From contig JAMWFC010000090.1 in the NCBI GenBank assembly GCA_027475525.1, forward strand, positions 1,426,001 through 1,490,000: a DNA stretch of 64,000 nucleotides, given 5' to 3'. The notes beneath the pieces were generated by a model, which saw nothing but the letters and a program-made list of their open reading frames with translations, did no database searches and was not told the DNA's origin. The position numbers and the translations under genes were made by a program. Shown in pieces: positions 10,944 through 22,076 of the stretch (its first letter is position 1; the number at the start of each line of letters is the position of its first letter). The stretch comes from Macrolepiota albuminosa (Eukaryota > Basidiomycota > Agaricomycetes > Agaricales > Agaricaceae).

Positions 10944-12682
10944 ATGTCACGTATGCCGACACATTCCCCGACGCCCCCACATACTAATGAGGTCGCACCC
11001 CTCATGGCCTGGGAAGCCCAGGACGCGTGATACCAAGCTCGCCTCAACCGGGAGCGTGTGGCGGAGCTTGTCCGGCAACGTGAGTGCTTCCCACATCGTC
11101 CGCCTGTGTCAACTGACCTTCCTATTCCAGAACAACTCAGTAATACTGTCCCGGAAGCGGGTCCCAGTTGGCATCCGGAGCCTGCTCCCAATGCGGGCCC
11201 TAGTGCCCTCCCGGAGTCCTGCCCAAGTCGTCCCACGCCCACCTTTGTGCGGATAACTGTCCGCCCTCCCCGTCCTCAACCTCCTCCCCGCCCTAGGCTG
11301 CCCACCCCCCATTTTCGTCGTTCTGGGATGGCGATAGAGGCCGTCTCCAAGGTCCCAGAGGTTCAACATATTGCATGGGTGGACGCAACACAGGAGCTGT
11401 TTGGGGAGGCCCCAGGGCCTACCTCCCCACACCTGGTGCGTAGGCAATGGACTGGTGAGTGCCGTCTTACCTCGGGTCTTGTTGCTGACTTTGGCGCAGT
11501 GCCTGCACTGCGCTCGACGGGTGGTCCCCTGCCTGTTCAAGGTCCTGGATCTCTCATCCTGCCAGGACACATCCATGTGTGAGGCATGCTGCCTCAACCA
11601 CGAGCAATGTTCCGTGTCGGCGCTGTGGAGGGTGTGCTGTGTCTCTTGGGAGCAGGGGTGGCCGCTGGGGGTAGTCACCTGGAGGATGGGGGTCAAGGAG
11701 CGGGATTGGGTGGTGGAGCCGGTGGGGAGGCACCCGCGGGGGTGTCTGGTGGGGGGTCAGGAGGCCAAGGGGTCGTCCAGGTGGGGGGCCGGGGTCGTCC
11801 CGTGGTCCTGATTACCCGTCGGGCGACCCAGGCTGGGACCACCAGTCATGAGGGTCATGGGGGGTGCCCCGACAAAGGGAAGAGGCGGGCATCACCCAGT
11901 ACCTCTCCGGGACCCTCTAAGAGGGCGCATCTGCCCTTGGAGACCCCGTCCCCGGCTTCCCCAGCATGCCTCTCTCTGGCGGTCTTTTCCCCATTGTCCG
12001 GGCGACTGTTGGATGACGAGGTGAGGGCCCTGCAGGAGCGCCTGGAGCAGGCCGACCAGGAGAGGGGGAAGCGCGAAGAGGGGGCAAGGGAGGAGGCGGT
12101 GCTTCGGAGGGGGCTGGAGGAGGAACGCGAGACAGCCCTCCAGGAGCTGGAGGAGGCGAGGGTGGCCCACGGGGGAGCTGAGGCCCAGCTGGACGCCATG
12201 AGGGCCCGGCTGGAGCAGGGGGTGGGGCTCCCGGGGCAAGGTCCCTCGAGTCCAGAGTTAGTCGAGGCCTTGCATCGGGACGTGGTGATTGGGCACATGG
12301 CCTCATTGAGTGAGTGTCCCCTTTTCGTGGTTGGGTCATACTGATATTTCCAGGCTGGGCTCGGGAGCATCGCCTGCTCCTAGACGGGGCTGCCACGGCA
12401 TTCGCGTCTCTTCAAGAGGGATTACGGTCGGAGGCAGGGAACTCCGGGGTGGAGCGGGGTCTGGATTTGCTGGGGAGGTTGGTGGGTGCGCACCGCCGGA
12501 GGAATGTCCCGGCCCCGGGGTCGTGGTTCGAGCACGTTTTGGACAAGGCCAAGCAGCTCCCATCCTGGGATCGGTTAGCCAAGGAGGTGTGGCGGGAGCA
12601 CGGTCCGGAGGGGGTGGGGGAGGATTTCCGGGGCTGGCTGAGGGGAGGGGATGGCGAGGGTGGTTCGGGGCCCCAGCTCTAA
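10944..12682 (+). pseudogene. GypB antisense spliced ORF: Cys-rich, coiled-coil protein
   Basis: This gene runs opposite to gag-pol, between the end of pol and the 3' LTR. From ATG at 10944 (MSRMPTHSPTPPHTNEV) the frame has one TGA at about 11028, where CGA (Arg) fits, and continues to 11454, where GTGAGT follows. A possible second exon begins after a CAG near 11505 and is Cys-rich (CLHCARRVVPC, then CEACCLNHEQC). A later part has a basic KGKRRASPSTS stretch and a Glu/Arg/Leu-rich coiled coil (LLDDEVRALQERLEQADQER and following). An intron at 12310-12353 (GTGAGT to TTTCCAG) joins in phase to WAREHRLLLDGAATAF and a stop at 12682. The middle exon borders are not resolved. Function unknown. Confidence 0.6.
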
Positions 12683-12950
12683 GGGCCCCCGTTTTCTTTC
12701 TTGACATTGTCGGTTTCGTAGTCCCTATTCCTGTAGTATTTGTAGTTATAGAAAAATGTATATACTTGGTCTGCCAGAGTAAGTAAAAAGAATGGTAATG
12801 TGGTGAGAAAGCTGGAAAGAGACCTTGCCCCGACTCTGGGGCGCTACTATGAGAAAGGTACTAAAAAGGGAGTAAGACCTAGGAAGGGAAAGCAGAAAGT
12901 ATACATGGGAGTTGAATCCCTACTGAGCCCAGAGGCGGGGGTTACGCCCA

Positions 12951-13570
12951 CTACTGCCGTCTGTGAGTCCTGCGCCCAGGAAGGTTGTTTCCCAGGTGCC
13001 ATTGCTGGAAGCCCCGGAGTTTGTCGAGGGCACCTTCGAGGTTTCGGCGTGGTTCCCAAGTGTCGTCTTCCAGGCCGTATCTCTTCCACCGTACGAGGAA
13101 GTGGGGTCGTCCACAAATATTCTGGGAGTTGAGGATGTCTTCAACCTCGTAGTGGTACTCGTCCTCGACCTCAACTGGGGGAGGGGGCTCAGGACGTCGT
13201 TCAGGGAAGGGATCTGGGGGGTGTTGTTCCAGGAGGCAGACGTGGAATACCAGGTGCAGGCCTTTAAGTCCCGGGGGGAGCTCGATCTTGTAGGCGTGAG
13301 ACGAGACCTTCTTCAAAATCTTGAACGGGCTGAGGCGCTTGTGATCAAGTTTTGGGGAGGGTCGGCGGGTGCGGAGGTGGTGTTGATCTAACCATACCTT
13401 AGGCCTGGGGGTCCAGTCGGAGGTGTCTTCCTGTTTCTGGTTGGCGTGTTTTGCATAGGCCTGGTTTGCGGTGTTGATTTCTTCTCGGAGAAACTTGTGA
13501 AGGGACTGGAGATCCCGGGCAACCTCGTGGGTGGCGTGCGACAGAATGTCCCGGAGCAAGAGTGTCAGTC
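12951..13570 (-). pseudogene. GypB integrase C-terminus and chromodomain
   Basis: This segment ends the polyprotein. [20 protein letters not shown] and [17 protein letters not shown] are the SH3-like integrase tail. [20 protein letters not shown] followed by [18 protein letters not shown] is a chromodomain with its aromatic and acidic signature, which places GypB among chromoviruses. In known families this module guides integration to modified chromatin. A TGA at 13569-13571 (HP-stop-LTLL) separates it from the integrase core in the same frame; CGA is the likely ancestral codon. Confidence 0.9.
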
Positions 13571-13571
13571 A

Positions 13572-14926
13572 GGGGTGGTATCCCTTGTTGGCAAAGAAGG
13601 GTGATACCCCGGTGGCAGAGTACGGCGTGTTGTTGTAGGTGAATTCGGCCAGGGGGAGCTCGGCGCGCCAGTTGTCCTGCAAGTAGTTGACGTACAGTCA
13701 GAGGTACTGCTCGAGAGACTGATTGACCCTTTCAGTTTGACCATCGGTTTTGGGGTGGTAGGCAGTAGAGAGGTTAGTCTTTACTTCAAGGGCCTTTGAT
13801 TGACCCTTTCAGTTTGACCATCGGTTTTGGGGTGGTAGGCAGTAGAGAGGTTAGTCTTTACTTCAAGGGCCTTGCACAGGGAAGTCCAGAACTTGGACAC
13901 GAAGAGTGGGCCACAGTCGGAGACAATGTTGTCCGGGAGTCCATGTTTGGCGAAGACGTGCTCAAGGAACAGCCGGGCGAAGTCCAGGGCAGTGTCCATG
14001 GTGTGGCAGGGTAGGAAGATGCCCTGTTTGGTTAGCCTGCACACAACAACAAGAATGGCATTGAACCCTTCAGATTCCGGGAGTTCGACGATGTGGTCCA
14101 GAGATATGGAGGACCAAGGGCGTTGTCCAACCGGCAGGGGTTTTAGGAGTCTGTATGGTCGGTGTTGGGGGACCTTGGCCTGGAGGCAGGGTTCGCATGA
14201 TCAAATGTAACGGGTCACGTCCTTCTTCAATCCTGGCCAAAAGTAAGTCTGGGAGATAAGCTGGAGGGTCTTACGTATTCCAGGGTGTCCCCGGAGCTTG
14301 TGGTCATGGTGTTGATGGAGGACGTCGTAGCGGAGTCGGGCGTGATCCGAGACGTAGATGCGGACGTCCTGGAGGAGGAGTTTTTTGTCGGGGGACAAGG
14401 AGAAGGCGGGGTCCTGGTCGGTTCCGTTGGGGGGGTTGTGGGGGTTGTGGTTGGTGAAGTACTTGTCTCAGGGGGCGCGGCGGATCTGGCTCAGGGTTCC
14501 TTTGTTGTTTAAGATCAGTACGGCATTCAGATATTTGGGAGGGATCACCACGTGATGATTGAATGCATTGCAATCCGCCTCGAATGACTTCTTGGGATAG
14601 ACATCCGGACGATGGGTGAGGGCATCGGGTTTAGCTCCAAGTCGTCCCGGGCGGTACTGGATCGTGAAGTTGTATTCTGAGAGAACCTCGGACCAACGGG
14701 CCTGCTGTCAACTAAGTTGCTTGGTCGTGGTGAAGTACTGCAGGTTGTTGTGATCCGAGTAGACCTGAATCTGGTGTTGGGCTCCTTCAAGGTAGGCTCG
14801 CCATTGTTTGAAGGCTTTGATGATGGTGAGAAGCTCCTTGTCGTAGATGTCATAGTTGAGCTCGGCGTTGATCATGGACCAAGTGTAGAAGGTGACTGGC
14901 TGGGGCTCCCCGCCGTCAGGTCCCAT
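13572..14926 (-). pseudogene. GypB RNase H and integrase core
   Basis: From the right: RNase H remnant (INAELNYDIYDKELLTIIKA, QVYSDHNNLQYFTTTKQ), a linker, the integrase zinc finger (HHDHKLRGHPGIRKTLQLI), then the catalytic core ([41 protein letters not shown]). SDCGP replaces the usual SDRGP. Stops are at 14708 (TGA), near 14470 (TGA), 14201 (TGA) and 13698 (TGA). Arg fits at 14708, 14201 and 13698; the one near 14470 could be Arg or Trp. A 77-bp tandem duplication at 13720-13873 breaks the core just after the catalytic Glu motif. Confidence 0.88.
13720..13873. repeat. 77-bp perfect tandem duplication in GypB integrase
   Basis: 13720-13796 and 13797-13873 are identical over 77 bp, with mismatches immediately outside. 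It disrupts the integrase frame. See findings: two other 77-bp tandem duplications occur in the window. Confidence 0.9.
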
Positions 14927-15041
14927 CTGAGAGAGAATCCTGGCAATGGCGTAGTCAGAGGCGTCGCATTCCAGGATAATCGGGAGGGCCGGGTCGTAGT
15001 GCCGGAGTATGGGGGCGACTGTGAAAGCCTCCTTGAGCAGG

Positions 15042-16046
15042 TTAAGGACTGTACTTCCTTGATGTTCCGGGGTTGCGGCCAGTTGACAATGGCCTTGACC
15101 TTGTGGGAATCCATGCGAATGCCATTTGGAGATACGATGACGCTGAGATATTCAACCTCTTCCATGTGGAATGAACACTTCTCAGGCTTGGCATGGAGGT
15201 TGTGCTCCCGGAGGTGTTCGAGGACTTGCCAGATGTGCTTCTGGTGGTCCTCCTTTGAGTCGGAGAGATGAGGATGTTGTCCAAGTAGACGATCATGAAG
15301 ACGTCACTCATGTCGTGGAAAATGTTGTTCATGAAGTATTGGAACATGGCGGGGGAGTTAGTCATTCCGAAAGGCATCACAAGGTACTCAAACAGGCTGT
15401 ACCGCATACAGAACACAGTTTTCCACTCATGTCCCGGGGCAATGCGGACGTTGTTGTAGCCGGAGCGGAGGTTGATTTTCGTGTAAACCTTGGCACTGCG
15501 GAGTCGATCAACCAGATCGCCAATGAGCGGGAGCGGGTAGCGGTTCTTCTTGGTGATCTCATTGAGTCCTCGGTAGTCGACGCAGAGCCAGAGCGAACCG
15601 TCCTTCTTCTTGGCAAATAGAACCGGGGCTCCGGCAGCAGAGGCAGAGGGTCGGATGAATCTCTTACCAAGCATTTCGTCGAGGTAGTCCTTGAGGGCCC
15701 GGAGTTCGACTTCTGACATGTTGTACATCTTGCTGAAAGGGGGGGCGGCTCCTTCCTTGAGGTCAATAGTATGGTCATAGGGGCGGTGAGGGGGAATCTC
15801 CTTGGCGTCTCCTTCAGAGAATACATCAGCGAACTCATGATACTCCGGGGGAACTACTTCTCGGAGGATCTGCTCCTCGGTTTTCTTTTCCGGGGAAATA
15901 GCGTCCCCTCGTAGATGTTCTTCTGGGAGAGACGGTGAGGTGTGTATCTGAAATGTGGGTGTTCCATCCTTCAGGAGGCGGGCGAAGGGGGCGGCTCCAA
16001 TGATCCTAATGTTGAGTGCGTTCGGATCGATTGGAGTCGCGGACAC
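15042..16046 (-). pseudogene. GypB reverse transcriptase with altered catalytic Asp
   Basis: A standard Ty3/gypsy RT order is visible: [88 protein letters not shown] and VYLDNILI. Functional relatives read DLRSGYN and YLDDIL. Here both the first catalytic Asp (now Asn) and the second Asp of the YxDD box (now Asn) are lost, each explicable by a G-to-A change in a CpG. The frame is linked to the protease part upstream through an in-frame TAG near 16080 (YPG-stop-SQTHVK). Past 15200 the frame drifts, and RT thumb sequence continues in another frame ([20 protein letters not shown]). Confidence 0.9.
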
Positions 16047-16079
16047 ATCGGCCGGAGCAGGTTTGACGTGTGTCTGAGA

Positions 16080-17063
16080 CTAGCCAGGGTAGTTTGGCCC
16101 TTTGTACTTGTTCTGAGAGATGTTTGGGGGTCGATTAGGGGCCTTGCGGGCTCGGACAGGCGTGGGTGGCGTATGCATGGGGGGCGCAGTTGTCGTCCCA
16201 GGAGTGTCAGGCATTGGGTCGCTCCCTAGGGCCCGGAGGTGCATGGCGGTTGAGGGGTGGTCTTTGGGTCCCAGGAAGGTCATGGTAAGCATCCTCCAAT
16301 CGATATCGGGATTTGTGTCGCGTAGCCAGGGTAGCCCCAGCACCATTGGGGTCGATTCGTGAAGTCGTGTGACCAGGAAGCTGAAGGCGAACTCGTAGTC
16401 ATTGTCCAGGGTCACGCGTCCCAAGTAAGACCTCTGGATGGGGCCAGAGGAGGAGGGGGTGCTGTTGAGGCGTTGCAGGCGGAGAGGCTGGTCAAGGAAG
16501 CCGTGGGGGAGGTTGAGGGCGTCACTGATGAAAACTCCGGTGGCTCTGCTGTCGATGAGGGCTGATATTGGTCCCAGGGCGCCGTCCAGCCTGGCATTGA
16601 TGACGAAGGACCAGGACAAGTGGGACTGGAGTCTGGGGGGTAGTGGGGGCCCGTCCTTTGGGGTAGGGTTTGGAGAGTGGGAGATGTCATCGGGCGTCGG
16701 GTCCTGGATCAGGCGAAGGGTAAGATGTTGCCAATCGATGCGGGGGTTGTTGTCTCGGAGCCACAGGAGCCCTAAGACCAGGGGCGTGGAGGAGTGGAGT
16801 TTGGTTATCAACATCCGGAGGGTGTGAGTCTGTCCGTTGGCGAAAGTAACGGGCATATGCACAAAGTGAGTGATGTCCCCCGCCGTAGAGGCGTCTCCAT
16901 CAAAGAGGCAGAGCCGCACCGGGACCAGGAGTCGCTGAGTGGGTTCCGGGGCGAAGGTGGACCATGCTTTGTTGATGAAGTTGTCGGTGGCGCCACTGTC
17001 AACCAGGGTGTTGAGGGGGGTTCTGGAGGGGGTGAGGTGGGTTTTGAGGAGGAGGGAGTGCAA
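16080..17063 (-). pseudogene. GypB tandem protease-like domains
   Basis: Two retropepsin-like units follow one another. The first has NTLVDSGATDNFINK, with a later STPLVLGLLWLRDNNPRIDW. The second has SALIDSRATGVFISDALN, with a later STPMVLGLPWLRDTNPDIDW. The shared spacing and the repeated LGLxWLRDxNPxIDW block show an internal duplication. Only the first keeps D-S-G; the second reads D-S-R. Retropepsins act as dimers with one DSG per monomer, so the second unit may be structural, or inactivated by a G-to-A change. It lies between Gag and RT, joined to Gag by a frame change near 17183. Confidence 0.8.
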
Positions 17064-17182
17064 AGAGTGGGAGGGTAGATAAGCCGTGAGGGTGTCCTGT
17101 ATGAGTACCGTGGAGCGAAGATGTGAGACCGGGGCAGAGAAGACGTCGGGGTTGATTCCGCGATTTAGGGCGTCTTCTGGGT

Positions 17183-18820
17183 CTAAATTGCCAGGTCATT
17201 TTCTGAGTACTCGTAGGTGGCGTCCTCCCCTTCAAAGGTCCAGGTGGCACGTCCCATGACCTGTCGTTGGGGGCACTCAGAGATGAAATGGTCTTTCTCA
17301 CCGCAGAGTATGCAAACACCCTCCCTTCTCCGTCGTTCCTGCACATCCTTCGGGACCTCAACCCAGGGTTGCCTCTTTTTTGAGAGCCGGTTGGCCTGGA
17401 GGGCTTCTTCGTCCTGTTTGTCGGTGAAGTCGGGATCTTCAGAGTCTTCTGGAGGTTCCTCGGAGTTTGGCGCATTGCCCGGGTCGTTGACGGCCACAGC
17501 GGTGTTGAGTTGGGCCTGGGGGCGGGCACCGCTGCCAGGGTTAGTATTGGGCGGGCCGCGACTCACCGGAGGTCGGCCGCCAGGGAACGTGGAGGAACCC
17601 AGGTTTCAGATTTGGAGGTTGGGGGTTTTGCCAGAGGGCCATGGGGGTCCTCCCCTAGGGTTCCAGGGGGGTCGGGAGTTTGAGTACTCGCTGCGGTCTT
17701 CCCAGTAGCGTTGGTCAATCTGCATGACGAGGGCCTTGTATCCGTCGTAGGAGGGTTGTTTCAGGGCAAGTCAGAGAACGTCCTTGATACGTTGTGGCAG
17801 GGCGCGGCAGAGGGCATACCAGAGGGCGCTGTAATTCCAGCCTGTCTTGTAAGCTTCCTTCTCAAAATGTACGATGAAGGTGGTGAAACGTTCTTCGGAG
17901 CGCATCTGGAGGTTGAAGAGGTTGTCCTCGGCCTCGGCCATGGTGTCGTAGATCCCGAATTTCCTGGAGAACTCGTCGACAAAGGCTTGCCAGCGAGCGA
18001 GTGCTGGGTTATTGGGGTCAAACTGGATGAGGGCCGTGTAGTGGTCGAAGGCGATCCCCTGGAGGTATGAGGCGGCAAAGGCCACCCGGGAGCTGTCAAC
18101 CTGAAACATGAGTGGTTTCACCTGAAACGTATTAAGACACTGAGTGAGGAATGTACGCCATTTTTGGGGGTCCCGGCCCGTGAATGCATCAGGCTTTTGA
18201 ATGTCCAGACATCCTTCATGGGTGAGGACGTCGCGAGTGTCATCCGGTCCGGTAGCGTTGCGGGGAGGGGGGCCAGCGTTGTAGTAGTAGTAGTAATGGT
18301 TACCCCCCCTCCTTGTGGAGGAAAGGCACCAAGGGCAGGACCCCACCCGCCTGGAGGGCCTCCTCTGGGTGGCTCACCTGGAGGTCCGCGCCCGGGGGGT
18401 CCGTTGTCCCAGGGGGGTTCGTTCCTGCTGGGGGGAGGTCCAGGTCTCCATGCAGGGGGTGGCGGAGGTGGGGGGCCTGGGGGTCACCCTTGAGGCTCAG
18501 CTGGGGGTGGCAGAGGTGGTCGGGGAGGGTTCTGCGGTGTTGGGTCGATCTGAGGGGGGCTGGGTGCGGGGTCGGGTGCCAGGTTGCGCGGGGGACGTTC
18601 AACCTGGGAGGGTCATGCTTGCATCGGAGGCCGTGGGGGGTTCCGCAGATCGAAGTGGGGCGGGGGGTTGCGGCAGAAGTTGGGCTCCGGAGGGGCTGGG
18701 GCTGACATAGGGGGCGGTACCAGGACGGGTGCGGGCGCTAGACGTTGTTTGTTGTTGCCGCGTGTGAGCTCGTCGATGTAGCACAGCGTATTGTCCGTGC
18801 TAGGGGTGTCTATGCGGGGT
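17183..18820 (-). pseudogene. GypB Gag with CCHC zinc knuckle
   Basis: The capsid part (18346-17771) has DAFTGRDPQKWRTFLTQCLN, FAASYLQGIAFDHY and WQAFVDEFSRKFGIYD, typical of the Retrotrans_gag fold. A TGA at 17771-17773 interrupts DVL-stop-LALKQP in frame, again an Arg-compatible position. The nucleocapsid part (17566-17183) ends with CILCGEKDHFISEC (C-x2-C-x4-H-x4-C). The N-terminal stretch (18347-18820) is extremely Pro/Gly-rich and its exact frame is unclear, with several short competing frames. Gag packages the element RNA in family members. Confidence 0.82.
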
Positions 18821-19862
18821 CTACCGGGGTTCGCCGGGGCCGGGGGTCAGGTGTTGTCTGCTCGTGGGAGGGGTTCCAGGGGTCTCAAAGGTGCTAGGAA
18901 CGGAGTTAGCCCTACGGCGAGTTGACAAGCCTACCATGTGGGCAGCGGGCTGATCAAATAGCCCTCCCATCAGGTTGAGGGACCGTAGTATGGCCAAGGC
19001 GTTTTGTCGCTCTTCCCGTTGTCGTTGCTCCAGAGTGGGGTCTGCGGGGGCTGCCAGGGCCGGTTCTGGGGGCTCCCACCGGATGTGAATCGAGCGGCCC
19101 GGGTCTGCGGGGTCGTTGAGGGGTCGAGGGGAGGGGGACACATGGACTTCATCGAGCAGTTGTTGTAATTCTTCATGGAAGATCATGTTACGTCTGTACT
19201 TTACCATAGTCTGCTCCGGGAGTTCTCCTCGCATGAGGCAATCCCCGAATTTGACCAAGCAATGGGCCCAGTCCTCCGGAGTGCCTGCAAAGTCGTCATG
19301 TCCGAATTCTGTGAGTATCGCCCTTGCCCGTTGCATGAAGTCTTCCGGCGAGATCCTAAGCGAGCGGAGCACTTCGTCCCATTGCCGTTCATAGTCCTTG
19401 AGACGTCGTCGTCCCATTGGCAAGGGGAGAGTCCAAGCGGGTGGGGCGGCAGTTGGCTAGTGTCAAGGAGGATAGTCGTAGTTGAGAGGTCCCTGGGGTT
19501 GGGGGGCAGGGCGCTGGTAACCGTAATAGGGGGTGGGCGTAAAGGGGCCCTTGCTGGGGGGTACTGGGCGAGGTCCACTGGAAACTGGTGGTGTCTCCGG
19601 CAGGCCTCCGGGGATGCTCCGGTACGAGGAGACCTCCACGGGTCGCGCCATGGCTAGGTTGGGCAGAGGGGCCCAGCTGGCTGAGGGCCCCAGATCGAGA
19701 TGGGCCCGGGGCCCAGTGGCGGTGGAGGTATTGGGGTTTGTACGGGAGAGGTGGGTAGGCGGGGCGGGGGGTCTGTGCAGAGTAATGATTGGGGACCGGG
19801 CGTCCGTAAGGGTCGGTCTGGTAGCCTGTGGGGTAGTAGGTATGAGTATACGTAGCCATCAA
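18821..19862 (-). pseudogene. GypB leader ORF, Pro-rich then globular, unknown
   Basis: A Pro/Tyr-rich N-terminus begins near 19857 (MATYTHTYYPTGYQTDPYGR) just inside the 5' LTR. It shifts frame at about 19640 to a segment (MARPVEVSSYRSIPGG) and again near 19440 to a globular-looking 200-residue part (MGRRRLKDYERQWDEVLRSL, EDWAHCLVKFGDCLMRGELP, LEQRQREERQNALAILRSLN). I do not recognise a domain. Its place before the capsid suggests the first part of Gag or a separate leader protein. The two frame changes could be decay or short introns; I could not decide. Confidence 0.5.
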
Positions 19863-19892
19863 GAACGGTGTAAGGAGGGAGTCTTGATATTA

Positions 19893-20618
19893 TGTCAGGT
19901 TCCGCTGAGTTGGGGGCTTTCCGGAAAAGCAATTGCCCTTACAATGCGGACTTGACCTACGGATACTTGGGTGTCTGGAACTCTGGAGCTAGGACTCCGG
20001 GGTTCAAGACGTGGGCAGGGGTAATCCCAGGAGAGGGGACTTGGTCCGGGGGTTTTGGGTTTTGGGTAGCTGAGGATAGGGTGGGGGTCGAGTCGTGAAC
20101 CGGGGGTTCTAAGACAAGACCGGGTTAACAAATTAAAAGTCACGAAGTGCATACCAAACTTAGAGCACATGGTTATTCAAGCATGCCAGTCAAAGCGTGC
20201 CAGTCAAAGCGTACCAGTCAAGCAGAGGGCACGCAACAATTCAAGTAACCAAGTTAATGCAATATCAAAACCTACGAATACAACGGGGAACTACGCTATA
20301 AGTACTACGGGACTGGGTCTCGGGGTTCTGGGGTGTCTGGGATGGGTTCCGGGAGTCATTGAGTAGGGAGCAGGGACTGTATACCTGGATCGTGCATGTG
20401 GGGTGTGCGATCAATTGGCGCGGAGGGAGCTGTGATGCGTGATGCGTGTGATCCGATCGTTGATCGGGGCTGGTGGTGGCTGATGGTGGTCCTTGATGCA
20501 CGTGATGGCAGTGTCGGTAGTCGTGATGGCGGGGCATGTCCTGTGGGGTCAGAGGGAGGGTCCTGGATGGTGTTCCGGGGGTGTCTCAGGGTGGGTCCAG
20601 AGGGGAGGGGTTGTGACA
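19893..20618 (-). repeat. GypB 5' LTR
   Basis: This 726-bp partner of the LTR at 10113-10834 has TGTCAGG and TGACA ends and is followed on the right by the second GGCTG copy at 20619-20623. Tandem GCCAGTCAAAGCGT-type units (near 20180-20220) occur in all GypB-family LTRs here. Confidence 0.92.
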
Positions 20619-20623
20619 GGCTG

Positions 20624-22076
20624 CAGAGATCAATGATGACCAGGAACGGAAGGACAAGTTGATGGAATATGTGGATGCTGAGAAGGATAGTGAGTGGAGA
20701 GGGTTAGATAGCTTTGGGGACGGATCTACATATGACAATTTTGTCAAAGAAATACAAAGTTCTTACCCTGAAGCAATCTCAGATGAGGGAAGCATGGCAG
20801 TGCTTGATCGGATCTGTCAAGAGCACGCACGTTTAGGGCAGCATGACACAGAAGAAATTCATGCACTTGTTCGGAAATTCCGGGCTGAGGCAAAGAAGTT
20901 GACAAGGGTGCTAGGGAATGGAGCGTTGGTGGACAAATTTACCAAGTGCTTCACACCAGCATTCCGTGAGCTAGCCAACTTGCAGGATGGAGTCATGGCT
21001 CTGGGGAAGGAGATGAGCAGTCTGAGGGGGTTCATGCAGACAATGAATAATGAGTGGAAGGCAAAGAGTCAGGCTCCCATGCAGGGAAGTCTGCAGAATA
21101 GGATGGGGATGCCTGCTCAGGCCTTGCAGACTGTTCAGTTTCCAGGAGGCAACAGTTCAGCAGCAGGAATAAACTGTTATCATTGTTGGGAGTTGGGACA
21201 CAGGACCAATGACTGTGAATGTAAGGGCGACCTCTAGAGGCTGTGGCTCAGTCACACAGCTGGCAGAGGGAGATCCAAAGTGTATTAGAATATATACTGA
21301 CAATATCAAGGTAGCTACTCACCTGGCAGAGGGAGATCCAAAGAGAACAAGTCTGGGGATTCCCTATGCCAGGTTGGACGCTTCTGGGGCCTCTGAAGCG
21401 GTACAGTACAACAAAACCTTAAAAACTCGAAAATTGACTAACCAAACAAGTGTGCAAACAAGGGAGGAAAACTCCGGACTTTAGAAGTCAGAAAGGCAAA
21501 CTCCGGCTTATCTAAGCAGCCTGGAGCGGTGCTGAAGGGCCCACACTTGTCTGAGTGATAGCTAAAGAACCAGAGCACCTCAAAGGTTGAGAATAGTACT
21601 AACAGCTAGTGTTGAAAAAGTAGTAACAGCAAAATGAGAGAATGATAGAAGAAATAAGGAAGTGAATGAAAGGAGAGTGAAGAAATAAAGAGTGAAGGAA
21701 GAAAGGAATGAGGAGTCCCCTGACAGTGAATACCTCAGGACTCAAGTCCAAGAGGGCAAGCTTATTCTTTTTGAAGGCAGGCCTAGGCTACCTTCTGGGA
21801 AACTATTCCCAGGAGTCCACTTAATGTGTCTCCCAAAGAGAGGGTCAATGCTATCATGGATCCTAAGGCTGCTGCCTTCTATGGCTGGGTAGAAGAGCCA
21901 GTCACTGTGGTACCTAGTGTGGCTACCTATGTACAGGCAGTGCCCAAAGAGAAAGAGGATTTGGAGAAGAAGATAGAGGAGCTGCAGAGCTTGGTGGCAA
22001 GTCTGATAACTACTAGGAGTCAGACTTATGAGAAGAACACCCAGCAGAAGCAGGAGGGTTTTTAGAGAACTCAAGG
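20624..22076 (+). pseudogene. GypA Gag, capsid and nucleocapsid part
   Basis: The frame resumes after GypB with AEINDDQERKDKLMEYV, GDGSTYDNFVKEIQSSYPEA and the zinc knuckle CYHCWELGHRTNDC (C-x2-C-x4-H-x4-C). A solo LTR1 interrupts it right after the last Cys codon. Skipping the LTR and one GTGAA gives EYLRTQVQEGKLILFEGRPR in phase. Frame changes near 21810 (to SPKERVNAIMDPKAAAFYGW) and at the T5 run near 22058 (to FLENSRMVADGR) are one-base indels. EDLEKKIEELQSLVASL is a short coiled coil. Gag is therefore non-functional in this copy. Confidence 0.88.
21220..21725 (-). repeat. Solo LTR, family LTR1, with target duplication GTGAA
   Basis: Close copy of 8927-9444 (TGTAAGGGCGACC to CCCCTGACA). 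GTGAA is present at 21215-21219 and 21726-21730. It sits inside the GypA zinc-knuckle coding region. It lacks a short GTGGGAAACAACT segment present in the first copy. Confidence 0.9.

Larger units (their letters stand above)
10113..20618 (-). mobile_element. GypB: complete chromodomain Ty3/gypsy element inserted in GypA gag
   Basis: LTRs at 10113-10834 and 19893-20618 are near-identical direct repeats. The target GGCTG is present at 10108-10112 and 20619-20623. Genes read leftward: 5' LTR (right), a Pro-rich ORF, Gag with zinc knuckle, two protease-like domains, RT, RNase H, integrase with chromodomain, polypurine tract GAGGGGGGGGTGA (10835-10847, minus strand), 3' LTR (left). A spliced gene on the opposite strand lies between pol and the 3' LTR. 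The element is GC-rich compared with GypA. Pol carries several in-frame stops, mostly TGA, and at least two altered catalytic residues, so it is dead despite its young-looking LTRs. Confidence 0.93.

Noticed and set aside
12310..12786. Plus-strand 158-residue Gly-rich frame
   Set aside because: Runs through a clear intron (12310-12353) and out of phase with the spliced exon; composition is GC-driven.
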